In this document: one piece after another, positions 8,369 to 16,206 of the stretch
Layout: every line of letters starts with the position of its first letter
Numbering within the stretch: position 1 is the stretch's first letter
Assembly: GCF_003666015.1 (NCBI RefSeq)
Contig: NZ_QPLT01000001.1
Span: forward strand, 62,001-126,000
DNA from: Halorubrum sp. Atlit-26R
GTDB taxonomy: Archaea > Halobacteriota > Halobacteria > Halobacteriales > Haloferacaceae
Direction: 5' to 3'
DNA length: 64,000 nt
Notes under the pieces: generated by a model
Database searches by the model: none
Told to the model about the DNA's origin: nothing
What the model saw: only the letters and a program-made list of their open reading frames with translations
Position numbers and translations under genes: made by a program

Positions 8369-8481
8369 TGTGTGTCGTCGCGGCTCCGAACGGCCGTGTC
8401 GTCGATGTGATCCCTCGTCTCTGCCCTCTCTACCGTCGCCGTAGTCGTATGTATACGCGTCATACCCGACCGGTCCGGTGA

Positions 8482-8509
8482 CCGTACCCGGCGGTACGGG
8501 CGCCGTACC
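8482..8509 (-). promoter_or_regulatory. CCGTACC palindrome upstream of the signal-peptidase operon
   Basis: CCGTACC-CGGC-GGTACGG is a perfect inverted repeat (8482-8499), followed by another CCGTACC at 8503. It lies 115 bases upstream of the ATG at 8368. The same half-site recurs in the divergent promoter region at 13558-13627, so it may be the operator of the neighbouring winged-helix regulator. Confidence 0.45.
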
Positions 8510-8584
8510 CCACCGCGCTCGCCCGATCGGTCCCGCCGTCGATCGGCTTCGACCGTCACGTCGCGATGGGTCCGAAACCCCCGA

Positions 8585-10294
8585 TCAGGCCGGCAGCGAC
8601 GGCCCGGAGCCGTCGTTGTGGCGCGCCTGTTCGGTGTAGAAGCCCAGATCGAAGGCGAGCGTGTCGCCCTGGATCTCGTTGCCCACGCCGATCGGGAGCT
8701 CCCACTCGAGTGCGACGCAGTGCATCACGCCGTCGCCGCGGAACGCGTCGCGGTCCGGGTCGTCCGCCGGGTCCGCGAGCTCGTCGTACAGCGTCGCGCG
8801 GTTGCCGTCGAGCGGGATCCCGTCCCCGTCGGCGAGCTCGGCGAGGACGTTCGCGAGCGTGTCCTCCATGATGACCTTCTCCTGCGTGGCCTGCGCCGCG
8901 AGGTTGCCGAACACCGTCGGGATGTTCAGCGGGTCGTCGAGGTCGTTGAAGAACAGCGGATCGCCGCCCGTCCCGCCGGCGGGGCCGGCCATCGATTGGA
9001 GCGTGCTCGCGCTGCCGTCGACGTTGATCGTGAACAGGTCGGTCGCGGGGCTCGGCGACGCCGCGCGGGCGTCGTCGGCCGCCGCGGTGGGCGAGGAGAA
9101 CGTCGTCGAGCCCGTCCCGTTGAACGACTCGCCGTCCGAGAGGACGATGTTCTGCTTCGCGACGCCGGTCCGGCCGTTCGCGTCGAGTTCGGCCTGCGCG
9201 TCGTCGACGCCCTCGCCGATGTACGTGCCGGTTGCGATACCGCCGCCGCCCACGAACGGGTCGGGATTCCCGTCGCCGTCGAACGGAGTCGAGCCCGCGC
9301 CGCCGCTCACGACGTTCGCGAGCTTCTGCCGCAGGTTCGTCAGCGCGCCGTCGACCACGGACAGGTCGTCGGTCAGGGGCTGTAAGATCCCGGTCCGGGG
9401 TTCGTTGTCGCCGTTCTTCTCGCCGTCGAAGTACGCGACGCCGACCTCAACGTCCGCGTTCGAGCTCTGGAGGAAGTCGATGAACTGCCGGGTGCCGAGT
9501 TCGACGAGGTCGATCTTCGTCGTCTCGTCGTAGGTGCTCCCGTTGATCGTGATGTCGTCTTCGCTCACCACGCCGCCGAACCCGTCGTACAGCATCGAGC
9601 CCGAGAAGTCGAGCGTCAGCATGATGTCGACCGGCTCGGCCGGATCGTAGACGTTGTCGCAGTCCTCGTCGTACCAGAGCCGCGCCTCGATGGCGTCGCC
9701 GAGGTCGCCGAGGTTGTCCGGATCGACGAGCAGCTCGGGCTCGGTTTCGGTGCCGCCGTCGTCGTCGACGTTGGCCGCCTGCATCCAGATGTAGCCGGGG
9801 TTGTCACAGAGGTGGAGCGAGAAGGTGATCTCGCCGGAGTCGCCGGGCTTCACGTCGGTGAGCTGAACGAGCGTCTCCATCTCCTCGCCCGTGACCGGAT
9901 CCGTCCCGAAGTCCGCCTCCGAGAGCGGCGGGATGTTGTCGCAGGTCAGCACCGGGAGGTTCGCGCCGTTGCTGTCCGCGTCGGTCTCGTCCGGGAAGTC
10001 GCTGTACTTGGACACCTCGCCGTCGATCTCGACGGACTGCTCGCCGTCGCCGTCGTGGTCCGGGTGCGCGCTGACGAACTGGCGGCCCTCGCCGAAGTCG
10101 TAGGTCTGTTGCCAGTCGACGAGCAGGTCGAGCTGGCCCGCGGTGAGGGTGTTCCCGTCGAACGACTCGGTGTCGTTGAAGTACGCCGTGGTGCCGAGGC
10201 CCGCGCCCGCCGAGGCCACGCCGACCGCGCCGAGGCCGGCCAGCACGGTCCGCCGCGAGAGTCCGATCGTGTCTATTTTTTCGTTGTCTGTCAT
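8585..10294 (-). CDS. SipW-signal surface protein: von Willebrand A domain inserted in a TasA-like fold
   Basis: A 569-residue secreted protein. The leader (SRRTVLAGLGAVGVASAG) runs into LGTTAYFNDTESFDGNTLTA, the SipW/TasA-type processing region. The N-terminal half of the beta-sandwich has VKPGDSGEITFSLHLCDNP and an EARLWYDEDCDNVY strand. A vWA domain then begins, with MIDAS residues DFSGSM (Asp229), and runs to about residue 455. After it the sandwich resumes with ADGDGIPLDGNR and the closing HCVALEWELP/GNEIQGDTLAFDLGF/YTEQARHND strands. vWA domains bind protein ligands through a metal ion, so this may be an adhesive subunit. Its leader RNA carries a UUCG hairpin. Paralogues lie immediately upstream at 10434 and 11881. 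Confidence 0.85.
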   Translation of the reverse strand: MTDNEKIDTIGLSRRTVLAGLGAVGVASAGAGLGTTAYFNDTESFDGNTLTAGQLDLLVDWQQTYDFGEGRQFVSAHPDHDGDGEQSVEIDGEVSKYSDFPDETDADSNGANLPVLTCDNIPPLSEADFGTDPVTGEEMETLVQLTDVKPGDSGEITFSLHLCDNPGYIWMQAANVDDDGGTETEPELLVDPDNLGDLGDAIEARLWYDEDCDNVYDPAEPVDIMLTLDFSGSMLYDGFGGVVSEDDITINGSTYDETTKIDLVELGTRQFIDFLQSSNADVEVGVAYFDGEKNGDNEPRTGILQPLTDDLSVVDGALTNLRQKLANVVSGGAGSTPFDGDGNPDPFVGGGGIATGTYIGEGVDDAQAELDANGRTGVAKQNIVLSDGESFNGTGSTTFSSPTAAADDARAASPSPATDLFTINVDGSASTLQSMAGPAGGTGGDPLFFNDLDDPLNIPTVFGNLAAQATQEKVIMEDTLANVLAELADGDGIPLDGNRATLYDELADPADDPDRDAFRGDGVMHCVALEWELPIGVGNEIQGDTLAFDLGFYTEQARHNDGSGPSLPA

Positions 10295-10304
10295 GAGTGT
10301 AATG

Positions 10305-10316
10305 TCCCCGAAGGGA
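10305..10316 (-). promoter_or_regulatory. UUCG-tetraloop hairpin 10 nt before the start codon
   Basis: In the mRNA sense this reads TCCC-TTCG-GGGA: a four-pair stem closed by C-G around a UUCG tetraloop. It ends 10 nt before the ATG at 10294, where a ribosome-binding site would normally lie. The same 12-mer stands at nearly the same distance (9 nt) before the next gene upstream. Confidence 0.55.
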
Positions 10317-10389
10317 GTCCCACCGACGGAGTCGAACCGTCGTACGCCACGTGGGGGACCGCAGTCGCCGCGGTCGGGTGCGCCACGGA

Positions 10390-10410
10390 CTGCCCGGAAG
10401 TCCCGGGCAG
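10390..10410 (-). terminator. Hairpin after the 10434-11759 gene
   Basis: CTGCCCGG and CCGGGCAG form a perfect 8-bp stem with a 5-nt loop, 24 bases past the stop codon of the upstream gene. A second, 6-bp hairpin (10357-10375) follows. No strong T-run is present, so this could be an mRNA end or processing stem. Confidence 0.45.
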
Positions 10411-10433
10411 GTGCCGTGCGTACGGTTCCGGGC

Positions 10434-11759
10434 TTATTCGACGCTGATGTCGAACGCGACGCCCTCGTCGCTGCCGGAGTAGTCGCCCTGTACGTCCACG
10501 GTCACGTCTCCGGTGATCGTGAACGTGTTCGCGACGTCCGCGGCGTCGGTGTCGAACACGAGGTAGGTGACCTCGCGGTCGGGCCCGTCGTTCGACGCCG
10601 AGACCGCGTCGGGACCGCTGAGGGCGACAGCTGTGCCGTCGAGGTCGAGCGCGAGATTCGCGACCGAGACCGACGCCTCGTCGGCCTTCGTCGTGATTGC
10701 GAGCTTCCCGCTGGGTGCGGGGATCCCGCTCGCGACGTTCACGCCGTCGAGGGTGAACGAGGCGCTGCCGCTACCGTCGTACGAGAAGCTGAACGGAACG
10801 GTGTTCGTGGGCGTCCAGACGTAGTTCGCCGTGGTCGCGCTGCCGACGTCGGGGCCGACCGCGACCTCCCACGAACCCGAGGGACCGTTGTTCCCGAAGC
10901 GGCCGCGGGCGAAGGAGGTCTCCTGCTGGGTGGCGAACTCCTGCTGCTTGGCGAAGCCCTCGCCGGTGCGGGTCGTGATAGAGGGAACGCACGGGTTCGC
11001 CGTGCCGTCGTTGTGGCGCGACTGGACCGCGTGGAACTCGAAGTTCATCGTCAGCGAGTCCGACTGGATCTCGTTGCCGACCGTCGTCGGGATCTCCCAC
11101 GAGAGGCACACACACGGGCCGGTGATGTACGACTCGCCTTCCTCGGGGTCGACGACCTCGGAGTACTCCGCCTGGTCGCCGGGCGCCATCCCCGGCATGC
11201 CGGTGCCGTCAAGCGGCGCGCCGCCGGTGATCGCCGCGATGACGTCGACGAGCGAGCCGGAGACGATCTCCCCGTCCGCGAGGGGTTCGCCGTCCTCGTC
11301 ACAGTAAGCGAGACTCGCCACGATCGAGTCGCCGAGTTCGCCGAGATCGGGCGTGTCGTCGACGGCCGATTCGGGTTCGTTAATGCCGTTCTCCGCCTGC
11401 GAGAGGTCACCGCACGCCCACATGTACGAGGGGTTGTCGACGATCTCGAAGCAGAACTTCACCTCGCCGGAGTCGCCGGGCTTCACGTCTTCAAGGTCGT
11501 AGAACATTCCCGCGGGGGTGCCGTCCTGCTCACCGGCCGCCGTCTCGGCCTGATTCACTACCGTTCCGTCGCTGTCGTACGAGGCCTCGTAGTTGACGAA
11601 CAAGTCGAGCGAGCCCGCGGTCAGGGTGTTGTTCTCGAACGTCTCCGTGTCGTTGAAGTACGCCGTGGTGCCGAGGCCCGCGCCAGCGGAGGCCACGCCG
11701 ACCGCACCGAGTCCGACCAGCATCTTGCGCCGCGATAGTCCGATTTTGTCGTCGTTCAT
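10434..11759 (-). CDS. SipW-signal TasA-like surface protein with extra C-terminal beta domain
   Basis: A 441-residue secreted protein. The leader (SRRKMLVGLGAVGVASAG, then LGTTAYFNDTETFENNTLTA) is nearly identical to those of the two vWA proteins. The TasA-like sandwich is uninterrupted here: VKPGDSGEVKFCFEIVDNP, then SLAYCDEDGE, then directly PLDGTG and CVCLSWEIPTT/GNEIQSDSLTMNF/AVQSRHND (to about residue 262). A second beta-rich domain of about 170 residues follows, with many Thr, Ser, Asp and Trp. It resembles the Trp-containing choice-of-anchor type domains of secreted archaeal proteins, though this is not certain. It is the best candidate for a bulk fibre subunit. A UUCG hairpin precedes the start. 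Confidence 0.82.
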   Translation of the reverse strand: MNDDKIGLSRRKMLVGLGAVGVASAGAGLGTTAYFNDTETFENNTLTAGSLDLFVNYEASYDSDGTVVNQAETAAGEQDGTPAGMFYDLEDVKPGDSGEVKFCFEIVDNPSYMWACGDLSQAENGINEPESAVDDTPDLGELGDSIVASLAYCDEDGEPLADGEIVSGSLVDVIAAITGGAPLDGTGMPGMAPGDQAEYSEVVDPEEGESYITGPCVCLSWEIPTTVGNEIQSDSLTMNFEFHAVQSRHNDGTANPCVPSITTRTGEGFAKQQEFATQQETSFARGRFGNNGPSGSWEVAVGPDVGSATTANYVWTPTNTVPFSFSYDGSGSASFTLDGVNVASGIPAPSGKLAITTKADEASVSVANLALDLDGTAVALSGPDAVSASNDGPDREVTYLVFDTDAADVANTFTITGDVTVDVQGDYSGSDEGVAFDISVE

Positions 11760-11768
11760 TGTGTATCA

Positions 11769-11780
11769 TCCCCGAAGGGA
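11769..11780 (-). promoter_or_regulatory. UUCG-tetraloop hairpin 9 nt before the start codon
   Basis: This is the same TCCC-TTCG-GGGA 12-mer as at 10305-10316, here 9 nt before the ATG at 11759. Further upstream in the leader, an 8-bp stem (11788-11795 with 11801-11808) can also form. Confidence 0.55.
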
Positions 11781-11838
11781 ACTCCCGGCGGCGGTCGCGA
11801 ACCGCCGCGTCGGCCGCCCGAAGGCGCCGAGCCGGGAA

Positions 11839-11860
11839 CCGGACGTGTCTCGTCGTCCGG
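11839..11860 (-). terminator. Hairpin after the 11881-13380 gene
   Basis: CCGGACG pairs with CGTCCGG around an 8-nt loop, 20 bases past the stop codon of the upstream vWA gene. It may end or stabilise that mRNA before the next gene's leader begins. Confidence 0.4.
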
Positions 11861-11880
11861 GGCCGCGTTGCTCCGTGAAG

Positions 11881-13380
11881 CTAGTTCGAATTGCTCACGT
11901 TGCCGGTGCCGTTGGGTGCGGGACCGGGGCTGTTGCTCTCGACATCTGTCCCGTTGAACGAGACGTCCGGGTTGTCGTTGTGCCGCGACTGCTCGGCGTA
12001 GACGGCCAGATCGAAGCTCACGGAGTCGGTCTGGATCTCGTTGCCGACCTCCGCCGGGAGCGTCCACTCGAAGCCGATGCACTGGGTGGTCGCGCCGGGG
12101 TACGGCTGCCGACCCTCCTCCTGGCGGTTGCCGTCGAGCGCCTCGCCGTCGGCCAGCTCCGCGAAGACCTCGCTCATCGTGCCGGAGAGGATCTTCTGTT
12201 CGCCCTCCAAGACGATCTGCGCGATCTCGGCGTAGACGGTGTCGAGATCGGCCGGGTCGGGCGCGAGGAACGCGTCGTCCGGTGACGACGAGATGTCCTG
12301 AACGAGGCTGGCGTCGACGTTGTTGCCGAGCCCGATCCCGAAGATACGCGTGCCGGCGTTCTTGGCCGCGGTGGCGGCCGTCCGAGCGTCGCCGATGTTC
12401 TCGAAGCCGTCGGTCAAGACGATCATGACCTTCGAGGCGCCGGGCGTCGCGTTCGTTCCGCTGGTGAGTTCCGTCTGCGCGACGTTGATCCCGCCCGCGA
12501 CGTTCGTGCTGCCGGACGCGGTGTAGTTGTTGATCGCGTTGATGACGTCCTGGTAGGTCGTCGTCAGCTCTTGGTCCAGCGACGCGCCGTTCGCGAACGA
12601 GATCGCGGCCGCCTCGTCCGGCGAGGAGAGGTTTCCGACGAAGCTCGTCGCGGCCGCCTTCAGCGCCGAGAGGTTCGCGCCGCTCATCGAGCCGGAGGTG
12701 TCACTGACCAAGGCGACTTCCAGCTCCTGCTGTTGGCCCGTTCCCGTGGGCTCGTACACGTTGTCGCAGTCCTCGTCGTACCAGACGCAGACCTCGATGG
12801 CGTCGGCGAGCTCGCCGATCCCGTCGGCGTCTTCACCCTCGTCTTCCAGTTCGGGCTCGGACTGGCCGTTCTCTAAGTTCTCGGTCAGCTCGCCCGCGAG
12901 GTAGAGGAACGCGGGGTTGTCACAGATGTGGATGCTGATGGTGACTTCGCCGGAGTCGCCGGGCTTCACGTCGTCGAGGGTGAACACCGGGATTCCGTCG
13001 CCGTTGACGAGGAACTCGTCCGCATCGGGCGAACAGAAGTCGAACTCCTCTCCCGTAACAAGGTCCTCCCACGCCTGCATGTCCGCAGGGCTGGGCGCCT
13101 GATCGAGCAGGTACCGCCCGTCACCGAGGTCCTCGGCGTCCGGGTAGCCCATGTCGACGACGTCGTCCAGGCGGCCGGGGCCGCCGAGGTACGTCGACTT
13201 GTAGTCGAGCTTGAGGTCCAGCTCGCCTGCGGTGAGCGTGTTGTTAGTGAACGACTCGGTGTCGTTGAAGTACGCCGTGGTACCGAGTCCCGCGCCCGCG
13301 GACGCGACGCCGACGGCGCCGAGGCCGGCGAGCACCTTGCGCCGCGAGAGTCCGATTGTGTCGTTTGTGTCTTGGCTCAT
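11881..13380 (-). CDS. SipW-signal surface protein: von Willebrand A domain inserted in a TasA-like fold (second paralogue)
   Basis: A 499-residue secreted protein with leader SRRKVLAGLGAVGVASAG followed by LGTTAYFNDTESFTNNTLTA. The sandwich opens with VKPGDSGEVTISIHICDNP and EVCVWYDEDCDNVY. A vWA domain is then inserted, with MIDAS DTSGSMSG (Asp227) and a later VLTDG, to about residue 430. The fold closes with ADGEALDGNR and CIGFEWTLPA/GNEIQTDSVSFDLAVYAEQ. The insertion point is the same as in the 8585 paralogue although the vWA sequences differ greatly. The C-terminus is a short Asn/Ser/Pro tail with sequons. The ATG at 13380 is chosen because the leader starts there; the longer frame to 13479 adds 33 unrelated residues. 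It is first of the three-paralogue array. Confidence 0.85.
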   Translation of the reverse strand: MSQDTNDTIGLSRRKVLAGLGAVGVASAGAGLGTTAYFNDTESFTNNTLTAGELDLKLDYKSTYLGGPGRLDDVVDMGYPDAEDLGDGRYLLDQAPSPADMQAWEDLVTGEEFDFCSPDADEFLVNGDGIPVFTLDDVKPGDSGEVTISIHICDNPAFLYLAGELTENLENGQSEPELEDEGEDADGIGELADAIEVCVWYDEDCDNVYEPTGTGQQQELEVALVSDTSGSMSGANLSALKAAATSFVGNLSSPDEAAAISFANGASLDQELTTTYQDVINAINNYTASGSTNVAGGINVAQTELTSGTNATPGASKVMIVLTDGFENIGDARTAATAAKNAGTRIFGIGLGNNVDASLVQDISSSPDDAFLAPDPADLDTVYAEIAQIVLEGEQKILSGTMSEVFAELADGEALDGNRQEEGRQPYPGATTQCIGFEWTLPAEVGNEIQTDSVSFDLAVYAEQSRHNDNPDVSFNGTDVESNSPGPAPNGTGNVSNSN

Positions 13381-13772
13381 GGTTTCTCCCCCGACCCGCC
13401 CCCCGTCCGCGCTGGGCTGACCGAATCGGTTACTCTCCCCTCCGAGGGATACCGACGTAGTTACGCGCTCCCACGCCACCGTCGAACGGCCGATTCCAAA
13501 CGGTAAAAGGTCTCATGCCGCAGGTCAAAGATCGCGTTCGACCGGCGGTCCGACGCTCCTACCCCGGTAGGTTTTGGCGGTAGGACGCCCGTACCGCGGT
13601 CCCCGAACGCGGCACGAGGGCCGTACCCGTCGCGTCGAATCCGACAGGAAGCGCGTACTTTCTCTGCTCGATCGGCGGTCGTCGCGGCCGGCGGCCCATA
13701 CATATACCCTCGTCCGACGCAGTGGGCGACAGAACTCGGGCGCCGCGAGCGCGGCCGCCCGGAGGCCACTTC
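13381..13772 (+). promoter_or_regulatory. Divergent control region between the surface-protein array and its winged-helix neighbour
   Basis: There is no gene in this 392-base gap. It holds several half-sites of one motif: CCTACC-CC-GGTAGG (13558-13571, perfect palindrome), GGTAGG and CCGTACC at 13579-13595, and CCGTACC at 13621. A TATA-like catacatatacc lies about 70-80 bases upstream of the plus-strand ATG at 13773. GGAGG (13761-13765) is a Shine-Dalgarno site for that ATG. The minus-strand leader can form TCCC-TCGGA-GGGGA. Confidence 0.5.
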
Positions 13773-14303
13773 ATGAAACTCCGAAACGACGTGTTACCGG
13801 CCGAACAAGTGTATTCCATCCTCGCGAACGAGCGCCGACGGCGCGCGATCGAACAGCTCGGCGCCGTCGGCGGGACGGTCTCGGTCAACGAGCTGTCGAC
13901 GCTCGTCGCGGGCCGCGAGACGGGCGAGAGCCCGCCGCCGAAGCGCTGCCGCGAGAGCGTGTACACGTCGCTGGTCCAGACGCACTTGCCGAAGCTGGCG
14001 GACGCGGGCGTGATAACGTACGACCGCGAGACGCAGACCATCGATCTCTCGCGACGCGCGCGCGACGTGCGGCTCTACACGGAGATTCTCGCGCCCGGCG
14101 GCGCGACGTGGTCGGAACTCTACCGCGCGCTCGCCGTGGGCTCGCTGCTCGTCGTGCTCGCGGCGCTCCTCGACGTCCCGCTCGTGTCGGCCGTCGACCC
14201 GATCCTCTGGACCAGCCTCGGACTCGGCGCCTTCGCCGCCGCCAGCGCGGTCCAGCTGTGGGTCAACCGCTTCTCGGTGCTCCGGCAGCTTCGGCTCCGG
14301 TGA
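13773..14303 (+). CDS. Winged-helix regulator with two C-terminal membrane helices (DUF7344-like)
   Basis: A 176-residue protein. The N-terminal half is a winged helix: VYSILANERRRRAIEQL, then SVNELSTLVAG, then the recognition-helix region SVYTSLVQTHLPKLADAGVITYD. The C-terminal half has two hydrophobic segments (about 118-136 and 142-160), so the DNA-binding domain is tethered to the membrane. This matches the haloarchaeal DUF7344 type. The ATG at 13773 has a GGAGG site 7 nt upstream and is preferred to the ATG at 13722. It is divergent from the fibre array and is probably its regulator, sensing something at the membrane; the link is inferred from position and the shared palindromes. Confidence 0.7.
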   Translation: MKLRNDVLPAEQVYSILANERRRRAIEQLGAVGGTVSVNELSTLVAGRETGESPPPKRCRESVYTSLVQTHLPKLADAGVITYDRETQTIDLSRRARDVRLYTEILAPGGATWSELYRALAVGSLLVVLAALLDVPLVSAVDPILWTSLGLGAFAAASAVQLWVNRFSVLRQLRLR

Positions 14304-14367
14304 CCGGGCTCGAAAAAGGCTCCTTCTCCGTCGTACTCCGCTCTCGTATCCGAACCGTCGGTCTCCC

Positions 14368-15264
14368 CTACTCGGCGGCGGCCGCGACCGACTCCGGGAG
14401 GCGCAGTTCGAACAGCCGCGCGTCGCAGCCGGCGCATCGTCCGGCGACCACGTCGTAGCTCGAACAGCAGGACTCGACGACGCGCTCTTCGAGCCCGACT
14501 TCGCCGGCGCAGCTCGGACACTCGTCGACGAACAGCCTGAGCGCGCCGAGCACCGCGCTGCGGTCCGCGAGCGCCAGCGTCGTCCAGTCGCCGCGGGTCG
14601 CCGTCAGCACTCGGTCGGCCGCGACGTCCGCCCGGAACGCCGCGCGCGACTCCCAGTGGCCGATCTTCTCGTCGCCCGCGTACGCGAACCCGACGCCCTC
14701 GTACCAGTCGATCGCCAGCTCGTCGGCGTCGATCCCGGTGAGCGTCGCGAGCGCCGCCACGTCATCGCGGTCGCTTCGGTCCCCGCCGACGCCAGTGTCC
14801 CTCGGCTCGCCCGTCGCTGCCGCCCGCCATGCCGACGCGAACTCGGGCGCGAACGCGAAGTCGTCGCCGGCGGGCGTCTCGACGAGGACGCCGGCGTCGA
14901 GCAGGTACGTCTCCGGATCGACCTCTCCCGACGGACGGGGGGATATCCCCCTCGAACCGGGCGTTTTCCCGAACAGCGCGAGGACGCGCTCGGGGAGATA
15001 CCGCTTCGTGAGCTCGGGCGTGCCCGGCACCAGGTAGCCGCGAAGCCAGACCGCCGCGAGCGCGGCGCCGAACCCGGCCGCGCCGAGGAGCGGCGCGCCG
15101 ACCGCGGCCACCGCGGCCGCCCCGCCCGCCGCGATCCCGACGTTAACGATCGTACAGGGGAGACAGCGGTTCTCTCCGGTGTATTCGGGCTGTCGGAGTC
15201 GGTCGACGGCGACGCGCGCGGGTCGTCGGAGGCGATCGGCGGCCGCGTCTCGTAACGCGTTCAT
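14368..15264 (-). CDS. Haloarchaeal membrane protein with CxxC motifs, function unknown
   Basis: A 298-residue protein. An N-terminal Arg-rich amphipathic stretch is followed by CLPC (residues 34-37), two hydrophobic helices (about 40-80), and a soluble middle region. The C-terminus has CPSC, a CC pair and CAGC, which together look like a zinc-ribbon or a redox-active cluster. I recognise no enzyme family. It is common for haloarchaeal proteins of this kind to be annotated only as membrane proteins. It sits on the minus strand between the two winged-helix paralogues, so a role linked to disulfide chemistry of the Cys-containing surface proteins is possible but unproven. Confidence 0.6.
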   Translation of the reverse strand: MNALRDAAADRLRRPARVAVDRLRQPEYTGENRCLPCTIVNVGIAAGGAAAVAAVGAPLLGAAGFGAALAAVWLRGYLVPGTPELTKRYLPERVLALFGKTPGSRGISPRPSGEVDPETYLLDAGVLVETPAGDDFAFAPEFASAWRAAATGEPRDTGVGGDRSDRDDVAALATLTGIDADELAIDWYEGVGFAYAGDEKIGHWESRAAFRADVAADRVLTATRGDWTTLALADRSAVLGALRLFVDECPSCAGEVGLEERVVESCCSSYDVVAGRCAGCDARLFELRLPESVAAAAE

Positions 15265-15571
15265 ATCGGTTCGGACGGCGCGTACCGACCTATGTATGCG
15301 CCGCCTACCGCCGCGTTCGCACTCTACCGACGCCGCGGGTTAGCCACCGCCGCCGCGGGCCTCTCTCCCTCCAATCGTTACAGAAAAATTATGGTATCGA
15401 ACAAAATCAGCTCATTAATCGAGCCCTCATTTCAAAAATGCCACAAAACCGGATTTCAAACTTTTTGTGTGTGTTTTATCGATCGAACTTTATTGCGATC
15501 CCAGTCGGCGAATTAATAGAAAGTGATATGTAATGTCGGCTTAATATATTCACAGTTCAAACGGGTGAGCC
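15265..15571 (+). promoter_or_regulatory. AT-rich intergenic region with promoter of the 15572 gene
   Basis: The 307-base gap is far more AT-rich than its surroundings from about 15375 on. No credible gene is seen; the plus-strand ORF at 15292-15516 has non-halophile composition. A TATA element (cttaatatatt, 15540-15550) lies about 25-30 bases before the ATG at 15572, and gggtga (15561-15566) can act as a Shine-Dalgarno site. Confidence 0.55.
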
Positions 15572-16126
15572 ATGACACCACAACTTATCGGGTCGGACGA
15601 GCCCTCGCCCGCTGACGCGGACGGTCCGTCGCGCGACGAGGTGTTCACGGCCCTGAGCAACCGACGGCGCCGGAACGTGATCAAGTATCTGAAGGCTAAC
15701 GGCACCGAGGCGCGCGTCCGCGACATCGCCGAGCAGCTGGCGGCGTGGGAGAACGACCTCGAGATCCCCGAGGTGACGTACAAGCAGCGCAAGCGAGTGT
15801 ACACGGCGCTTCACCAGTCGCACCTCCCGAAGCTGGCCGCCAGCGGCTTCATCGACTACGAGTCCGACCGGGGGTTGGTGTCGCTCACCGAGGAGAGCCG
15901 CCAGCTGGAGGTGTACCTGGAGATCGTCTCGGACAACGAGATCCTCTGGAGCGAGTACTACGTCGGGCTCGCGGTCGTGTGCGGGCTGCTGGCGACGGCG
16001 GCGTGGGGGGGCACCGTCCCGTTCGCCGGAGTCCCGGGGTACGCGTACGCGGTCCTGTTCGCGCTCGTGTTCGGCGTCTCCGGGATCGTCCACCGTTCGT
16101 CGACGAGGCGGAACCGGCTGAGGTAA
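15572..16126 (+). CDS. Winged-helix regulator with C-terminal membrane helices (DUF7344-like), second paralogue
   Basis: A 184-residue paralogue of the 13773 protein: DEVFTALSNRRRRNVIKYL, then VRDIAEQLAAWEN, then RVYTALHQSHLPKLAASGFIDYE, followed by two hydrophobic segments (about 125-145 and 150-170) and a basic tail. The helix-turn-helix region is more conserved than the ends. It has its own strong promoter in the AT-rich gap. It may act in the same surface-protein switch or in an independent one; no operator copy is seen directly in front of it. Confidence 0.7.
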   Translation: MTPQLIGSDEPSPADADGPSRDEVFTALSNRRRRNVIKYLKANGTEARVRDIAEQLAAWENDLEIPEVTYKQRKRVYTALHQSHLPKLAASGFIDYESDRGLVSLTEESRQLEVYLEIVSDNEILWSEYYVGLAVVCGLLATAAWGGTVPFAGVPGYAYAVLFALVFGVSGIVHRSSTRRNRLR

Positions 16127-16206
16127 CTCCGCGCGGACGCGCTGGACGTCCGAAACCGCGCGGACACCCGCAGGGTTTTAGCCGCGCACGGCGGGAGTAC
16201 GGACAT

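Noticed and set aside
15292-15516. Plus-strand ORF of 74 residues in the AT-rich gap
   Set aside because: Rich in Lys, Phe, Cys and Ser, unlike halophile proteins; the DNA is a promoter region.
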